From assembly GCA_030064795.1 (NCBI GenBank), contig JASJEI010000486.1, forward strand, positions 1 to 9,951: a stretch of 9,951 bases of DNA, written 5' to 3'. Every line of letters begins with the position of its first letter. The first letter of the stretch is position 1. The stretch is from Pleurocapsa sp. MO_226.B13 (GTDB lineage Bacteria; Cyanobacteriota; Cyanobacteriia; Cyanobacteriales; Xenococcaceae). The translations under genes and the position numbers were made by a program. This document shows positions 6,033 through 9,951 of the stretch, one piece after another. The notes beneath the pieces were generated by a model. It was given only the letters and a program-made list of their open reading frames with translations, did not search any database and was not told the DNA's origin.

Positions 6033-9000
6033 ATGACTGAATATCAAGTTGGAGGTAGTCTCAATGTCAATTCTTCTACCTATGTAACCAGAAATGCTGA
6101 CGAACAACTATATCAAGCCTTACGAAAAGGAGAATTTTGCTATGTGTTTAACTGTCGTCAGATGGGTAAATCTAGTCTTCGAGTTCGGAGCAAAAATCGT
6201 CTAGAACAACAAGGGTACGCTTGTGTATCTTTGGACATGACTAATATAGGCGTAAGAGCGATCGCGCCAATGCAATGGTATAAAAGTCTAGTTTCGGAAA
6301 TTTGGCGAGGCTTCGATTTGATGGGAAAAGTCTCCCTGAAGTCTTGGTGGCAAGAGCATTCGGAATTATCTCCGATACAGCATTTAAATCTTTTTGTTAG
6401 TGATGTCGTTTTATCTTTTATTGAAGCTGAAAAAGTCTTTATTTTTATTGATGAGATTGACAGCATTTTAGGATTGGACTTTGCCACTGACGATTTTTTT
6501 GCTTTGATTCGTTATTTTTACAATGCTAGGGCTGAAAATCCCAAATTTGAACGTCTTAGCTTTGCTTTATTTGGTGTTGCTACTCCTAGCGAGCTGATCG
6601 AAGATTATAGTCGAACTCCCTTCAATATCGGTACGGCGATCGAGCTAACGGGATTCACCTTAACAGAAGCGAGACCTTTAGTTAATGGCTTACAGAATAG
6701 ATTTCAAAATTGCGAGATAATTTTAAAGGAAATTCTCTATTGGACTGGAGGACAACCCTTTTTAACTCAAAAACTTTGTAAACTGGTCGCAGATTCCTCG
6801 CAAGCTAGCTCTTGTTGTCCCCTACCAGGATATGACATCGAGTGGATAAAAACTATAGTCCTAGACAAGATAATCATTAACTGGGAATCTAAAGATGAAC
6901 CCGAACACCTCAAAACCATTTGCGATCGCCTTTTAAGAGACGAACAAACTGCCAACCTGCTGTTGAGATTAACCGAGCAAATTTTGATTCAGGGTTCGAT
7001 TCAGACCGATGACAGTTTGGAACAAAGATTATTACTACTAACCAATCTAGTAATCAAATCTAACAATCGGCTAATTATTCGCAATCCTATTTACCAACAA
7101 ATTTTTAACTTAGATTGGGTTTATCAACAGTCCGACAAACTATGTCCCTACAGTCGAGAGATAAAATTTTGGCTGGCTTCTAATTGTCAAGATCGATCTC
7201 GTCTGCTACGGGGTCAGGCTTTACGAGATGCTCGAACTTGGGCAAACAATCACAACATCAGCCAAGCAGAATATCAATTTTTAAACGCCTCTCAAGAACA
7301 AGAACAAGCAGAAATTCGTCAAGCTCTAGAATTTAAAAGACTTCGAGAAGTAGAAACTCGCCTGATTCAAGAACAAAAACTCGCTAAAACCCAAGGATTT
7401 TTGCTCAGTACGGTTGGGGCAGCTTTATTTATGACCTCAATTTTGAGTCTTACTGCTTACAGTAACTATCAACAGGCAAGAAACAATGAAATTCAAGCAG
7501 AAAATAGCAAACTAGAGGCTCGGATCGTCTCCGCAGAAAGTTTGTTTGATTCCGAACAACGTTTTGCTTCCTTGGTACAGGCGATCGAAGCCAAACAAGA
7601 TATCTCCGAATTAGGGCAGATCGATCCAGCATTCAAATCGGATGTCGATTTAGCTCTAGAGCAAGCTGTCTATAATGTCGTCGAAAAAAATACTTTTTCG
7701 GGTCATATAGATGTGGTTAATAGTGTTAGCTACAGTCGTAACGGCAAGCTAATTGCCTCCGCTAGTTCGGATAATACAGTTAAAATCTGGCAAAAAAATG
7801 GAAAATTACGCCATACCCTCAAAGGTCATCAAGATTCGGTCATTGACGTCGCTTTTAGTCCCACTAAAGATCTGATTGTTTCAGCTTCAGAAGACAATAC
7901 AGTTAAACTATGGAGTGTCACGGGAAAATTAAAACATACCCTTAGCGGACATCGAGGTAGCGTACATCGAGTAGTCTTTAGTCCCACTGGAGATCTTTTT
8001 GCCTCGGCATCTGAAGATCGAACCGTTAGATTGTGGAATATCAAGGGTGGTCTGGTTAATGTTCTGACAGGAAACCAAACAGAAGTGTTGGCTTTAGCTT
8101 TTTCTCCCGATGGTCAGATTATTGCTACGGGCGATCGCTCTGGTACGATCGGGTTATGGAATCGCTCTGGAGAAGTACTAGATACTTTCATCGCTCACAA
8201 ACTGCCCGTTCGTGGCATTGATTTTAGTCCTGACGGTCAAAGATTAGTAACTGGTGGTGACGATAATCAGGCTAAAATTTGGCAGCTTGACGGGACTCTA
8301 GTCAAAATTCTCCAAGGATACGAGGCACCAGTCACGGGAGTTAAATTTTCTCCCGATGGTAAAATTATTGCCACCAGCAGTTGGGATAAGTCAGTCAAAC
8401 TTTGGTATCCCGATGGCACTTTGTATTCACAGTTACAAGGACATCAAGGAAGAGTCTGGAGATTGGCTTGGTCTCCCGATGGTTCGACCATTGCTACCGC
8501 AGGTTGGGATAATGTTGTCAAGCTATGGCAAATTAAAGATCCTTTAGTACTAACTTTTTACGGACACTCGGCCAGTATCCTCAGTGTTGCCTTTCATCCC
8601 CAAGGAAAACTAATAGCCACTACTGCTGACGATCGCACTGTCAAACTGTGGCATCTCGATGGCACCCTGGAAACCAACTTTACTCAGCATAATGCCGAAA
8701 CCTACGAAGTAACTTTTAGTCCTGATGGCGAATTAGTGGCTTCAGCCAGTTTAGACCGCACTATTAAGCTGTGGCGACCCAATGGCAACTTGCTCTACAC
8801 TGTCTTCGGACACGATGCCCCTGTTGTTGATGTAGACTTTATGTCTGATGGGATAACTTTTATTTCTAGCGGACACGATCGAAAGATTCGATTTTGGGAA
8901 TTAAAAAAGTCTGGCGATCGAATCGAAGCTGTTCCCAAAAAAACTATTTTTGCTCATCAAGCCATCATTGCCGATGTCGATATAAGTTCAGATGGTAAAT

Positions 9001-9536
9001 TGATTGCCTCGGTCAGTCACGATCGCTATCTCAAGCTTTGGCAACCCAATGGCAAATTGATTAGAGCGATTCTCGCAGACGATACAGGATTGAGAACAGT
9101 AGCAATTAGCCCCGATAGTCAGATTATTGCCACTGCTGGCAAAGAAAAAAACATCAAATTTTGGAATCTTGAAGGAAAATTAATTAAAACTATCCGTGGT
9201 CATTCCGCAGCGGTTCTAGATTTAGAATTTAGTCCCGATGGTAGCAAAATAGCATCTGCTAGTGCCGATCATAAGATCAAAATCTGGAACAAACGAGGCA
9301 AACTACTGACGACGCTGCGGGGACATAGCGGTCGGGTTTGGAATATAGAATTTAGCCCTAATGGTCAACAGTTGGTTAGTGGGGCAGAAGATAAATTGGT
9401 AAAGTTATGGCATTTAGACCGTATTTTACGATTAGACCCCCTCGAATATGGCTGCAATTGGATTGAAGATTATCTAAGAACTAATCCCGATATTCAGGAA
9501 CAGGACGATATTTGTTCGTTCCTAGCTTTTGACTGA
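6033..9536 (+). CDS. Membrane-anchored AAA-like NTPase with 14 WD40 repeats
   Basis: A 1167-residue multidomain protein. Residues 1-300 are the AAA-like (AAA_35) NTPase found widely in cyanobacteria: opening Y-Q-V-G-G-S-L, Walker A C-R-Q-M-G-K-S-S (41-48, K46), Walker B V-F-I-F-I-D-E-I-D (135-143, D140/E141), and W-T-G-G-Q-P-F-L-T-Q (237-246) in the C-terminal helical part. Residues 375-425 hold the linker L-L-R-G-Q-A-L-R-D-A typical of this class. One transmembrane helix (about 455-476) is flanked by charged, coiled-coil-prone segments (420-452, 480-515). Fourteen WD40 repeats of about 41 residues run from 555 to 1135; repeat 10 has a 7-residue insertion. They suit two seven-bladed propellers. 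The tail (1136-1167, G-C-N-W-I-E-D-Y-L) is common in cyanobacterial WD40 proteins. The layout is that of a STAND-like signal sensor: NTPase switch, membrane anchor, propellers for ligand or partner binding. No effector domain is visible and the partner is unknown. It appears to be transcribed alone. Confidence 0.93.
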   Translation: MTEYQVGGSLNVNSSTYVTRNADEQLYQALRKGEFCYVFNCRQMGKSSLRVRSKNRLEQQGYACVSLDMTNIGVRAIAPMQWYKSLVSEIWRGFDLMGKVSLKSWWQEHSELSPIQHLNLFVSDVVLSFIEAEKVFIFIDEIDSILGLDFATDDFFALIRYFYNARAENPKFERLSFALFGVATPSELIEDYSRTPFNIGTAIELTGFTLTEARPLVNGLQNRFQNCEIILKEILYWTGGQPFLTQKLCKLVADSSQASSCCPLPGYDIEWIKTIVLDKIIINWESKDEPEHLKTICDRLLRDEQTANLLLRLTEQILIQGSIQTDDSLEQRLLLLTNLVIKSNNRLIIRNPIYQQIFNLDWVYQQSDKLCPYSREIKFWLASNCQDRSRLLRGQALRDARTWANNHNISQAEYQFLNASQEQEQAEIRQALEFKRLREVETRLIQEQKLAKTQGFLLSTVGAALFMTSILSLTAYSNYQQARNNEIQAENSKLEARIVSAESLFDSEQRFASLVQAIEAKQDISELGQIDPAFKSDVDLALEQAVYNVVEKNTFSGHIDVVNSVSYSRNGKLIASASSDNTVKIWQKNGKLRHTLKGHQDSVIDVAFSPTKDLIVSASEDNTVKLWSVTGKLKHTLSGHRGSVHRVVFSPTGDLFASASEDRTVRLWNIKGGLVNVLTGNQTEVLALAFSPDGQIIATGDRSGTIGLWNRSGEVLDTFIAHKLPVRGIDFSPDGQRLVTGGDDNQAKIWQLDGTLVKILQGYEAPVTGVKFSPDGKIIATSSWDKSVKLWYPDGTLYSQLQGHQGRVWRLAWSPDGSTIATAGWDNVVKLWQIKDPLVLTFYGHSASILSVAFHPQGKLIATTADDRTVKLWHLDGTLETNFTQHNAETYEVTFSPDGELVASASLDRTIKLWRPNGNLLYTVFGHDAPVVDVDFMSDGITFISSGHDRKIRFWELKKSGDRIEAVPKKTIFAHQAIIADVDISSDGKLIASVSHDRYLKLWQPNGKLIRAILADDTGLRTVAISPDSQIIATAGKEKNIKFWNLEGKLIKTIRGHSAAVLDLEFSPDGSKIASASADHKIKIWNKRGKLLTTLRGHSGRVWNIEFSPNGQQLVSGAEDKLVKLWHLDRILRLDPLEYGCNWIEDYLRTNPDIQEQDDICSFLAFD

Positions 9537-9591
9537 TACCATTTCTCCTTAAAGTTGTACTTAATATTTTGAGTTTAGATTTCACGCAAAG

Positions 9592-9684
9592 AGGTGAGAC
9601 CCCGCGTCCTAAAGGATACCGCGATGCGCAGCGAGTCCTTTAGGGCTTCGCATATCGGCGACAGACGCAAGGGAATGCTCACCT
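9592..9684. repeat. Nested palindromic element
   Basis: Three arms nest around a common centre: AGGTGAG (9592-9598) with CTCACCT (9678-9684); GCGTC (9604-9608) with GACGC (9664-9668); and CCTAAAGGA (9608-9616) with TCCTTTAGG (9636-9644). The inner loop is GC-rich with repeated GCG/CGC. Dispersed palindromes with GCGAAGC-like and CCTTTAGG-like blocks are common in repeat-rich cyanobacterial genomes, so this is probably one member of such a family. It lacks any open frame and a T-run, so it is not a simple terminator. Confidence 0.65.
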
Positions 9685-9694
9685 AGCGAAGACG

Positions 9695-9716
9695 TTTACA
9701 CCCGTCGCATTGGGTG
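9695..9716 (-). repeat. Degenerate inverted copy of the 22-bp unit
   Basis: Read on the minus strand this segment matches the 22-bp tandem unit at 17 of 22 positions: it shares CACCCAA, GACGGG and the terminal TAAA. The match extends four more bases (CAAA at 9717-9720 against TTTG at 9815-9818), giving 21 of 26 in total. It lies about 100 bp before the array in opposite orientation. Confidence 0.55.
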
Positions 9717-9818
9717 CAAAGAGGTTAAATTTTATACCAATTCTGATACCAGTTTAAATAAAGAATGTTTGTGTGTAGTGGCGGTTCGCTTATCTAGCAG
9801 CGTTGACCTTCGCGTTTG

Positions 9819-9951
9819 CACCCAAAATGACGGGCATAAACACCCAAAATGACGGGCATAAACACCCAAAATGACGGGCATAAACACCCAAAATGACGGG
9901 CATAAACACCCAAAATGACGGGCATAAACACCCAAAATGACGGGCATAAAC
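9819..9951. repeat. 22-bp perfect tandem repeat array, at least six copies
   Basis: The unit begins CACCCAAAATGACGGG and ends CATAAA. Copies start at 9819, 9841, 9863, 9885, 9907 and 9929, all identical, with a seventh beginning at the last base, so the array continues outside the window. The plus strand has stops in every frame. The minus strand is open in all three frames with a 22-residue period, but the resulting Cys/Phe-rich repeat resembles no protein I know, so I treat it as non-coding. Unit length and perfect head-to-tail order are those of iterons or a minisatellite; no replication initiator gene is in the window. Confidence 0.95.

Larger units (their letters stand above)
9586..9725. 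repeat. 10-bp direct repeats GCAAAGAGGT bounding a 120-bp segment
   Basis: GCAAAGAGGT occurs at 9586-9595 and again at 9716-9725. The 120 bases between contain the nested palindrome and most of an inverted copy of the 22-bp repeat. Direct repeats bounding a palindromic, non-coding insert resemble a miniature transposable element with a target-site duplication, but no transposase ends can be proven. The preceding 9537-9585 holds only A/T-rich sequence and a weak bulged hairpin (about 9551-9566), so no convincing terminator for the WD40 gene was found. Confidence 0.4.

Noticed and set aside
9732..9947. Minus-strand open frame through the 22-bp repeat array
   Set aside because: The repeat unit has no stop in any minus-strand frame, so an open frame is automatic. 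The product is a repetitive Cys/Phe-rich string followed by unrelated residues, and it has no known family.
9819..9951. CRISPR array
   Set aside because: The copies are directly abutting with no spacers between them, so this is a simple tandem repeat.

Overview
The window is chromosomal DNA from a cyanobacterium. At least nine perfect copies of the cyanobacterial HIP1 octamer GCGATCGC are present (starting at 861, 991, 2574, 4696, 4971, 5562, 6258, 6922 and 8131). The gene content agrees: a ferredoxin-type sulfite reductase, a CRR6-type NDH-1 assembly factor, a Fur-family regulator of the cyanobacterial FurC/PerR type and a large membrane-anchored AAA-like/WD40 protein. I cannot assign a genus; the style resembles colonial or filamentous lineages rich in repeats.

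Left end (1-569): this appears to be the terminal part of an integrated mobile element. A small helix-turn-helix gene on the minus strand (46-255, Nu1/excisionase-like) lies next to a short direct repeat and a hairpin. The stretch ends at 515-569 in a fragment that is exactly the 3' half of tRNA-Tyr(GUA), from the anticodon stem to CCA, with no 5' half in front of it. This is the usual scar of a tyrosine-recombinase element inserted in a tRNA gene. Element DNA would lie to the left and native chromosome would resume at about 570.

Middle (570-5962): the genes look like ordinary housekeeping or conserved genes. A DUF429 RNase H-fold protein (+) converges on ferredoxin-sulfite reductase (sir, -), which has its own hairpin terminator at 1503-1526. 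Sir carries an unexpected C-terminal ribbon-helix-helix domain. After a roughly 450-bp gap comes a Fur-family regulator (-) with a good terminator at 3913-3943. It diverges from crr6 (+), and a GNAT acetyltransferase (+) follows after a heptamer tandem repeat.

Right end (5963-9951): one 1167-residue protein combines an AAA-like NTPase, a transmembrane helix, 14 WD40 repeats (two propellers' worth) and a conserved C-terminal tail. Beyond it is a non-coding, repeat-dense stretch. It holds a nested palindromic element flanked by a 10-bp direct repeat, then a degenerate inverted copy of a 22-bp unit, then at least six perfect head-to-tail copies of that unit running off the window edge. That array looks iteron-like and is the least explained structure here.

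No multi-gene defence or biosynthetic system can be demonstrated. The unusual elements are the tRNA-Tyr attachment scar, the Sir-RHH fusion, the AAA-TM-WD40 protein and the terminal repeat array.
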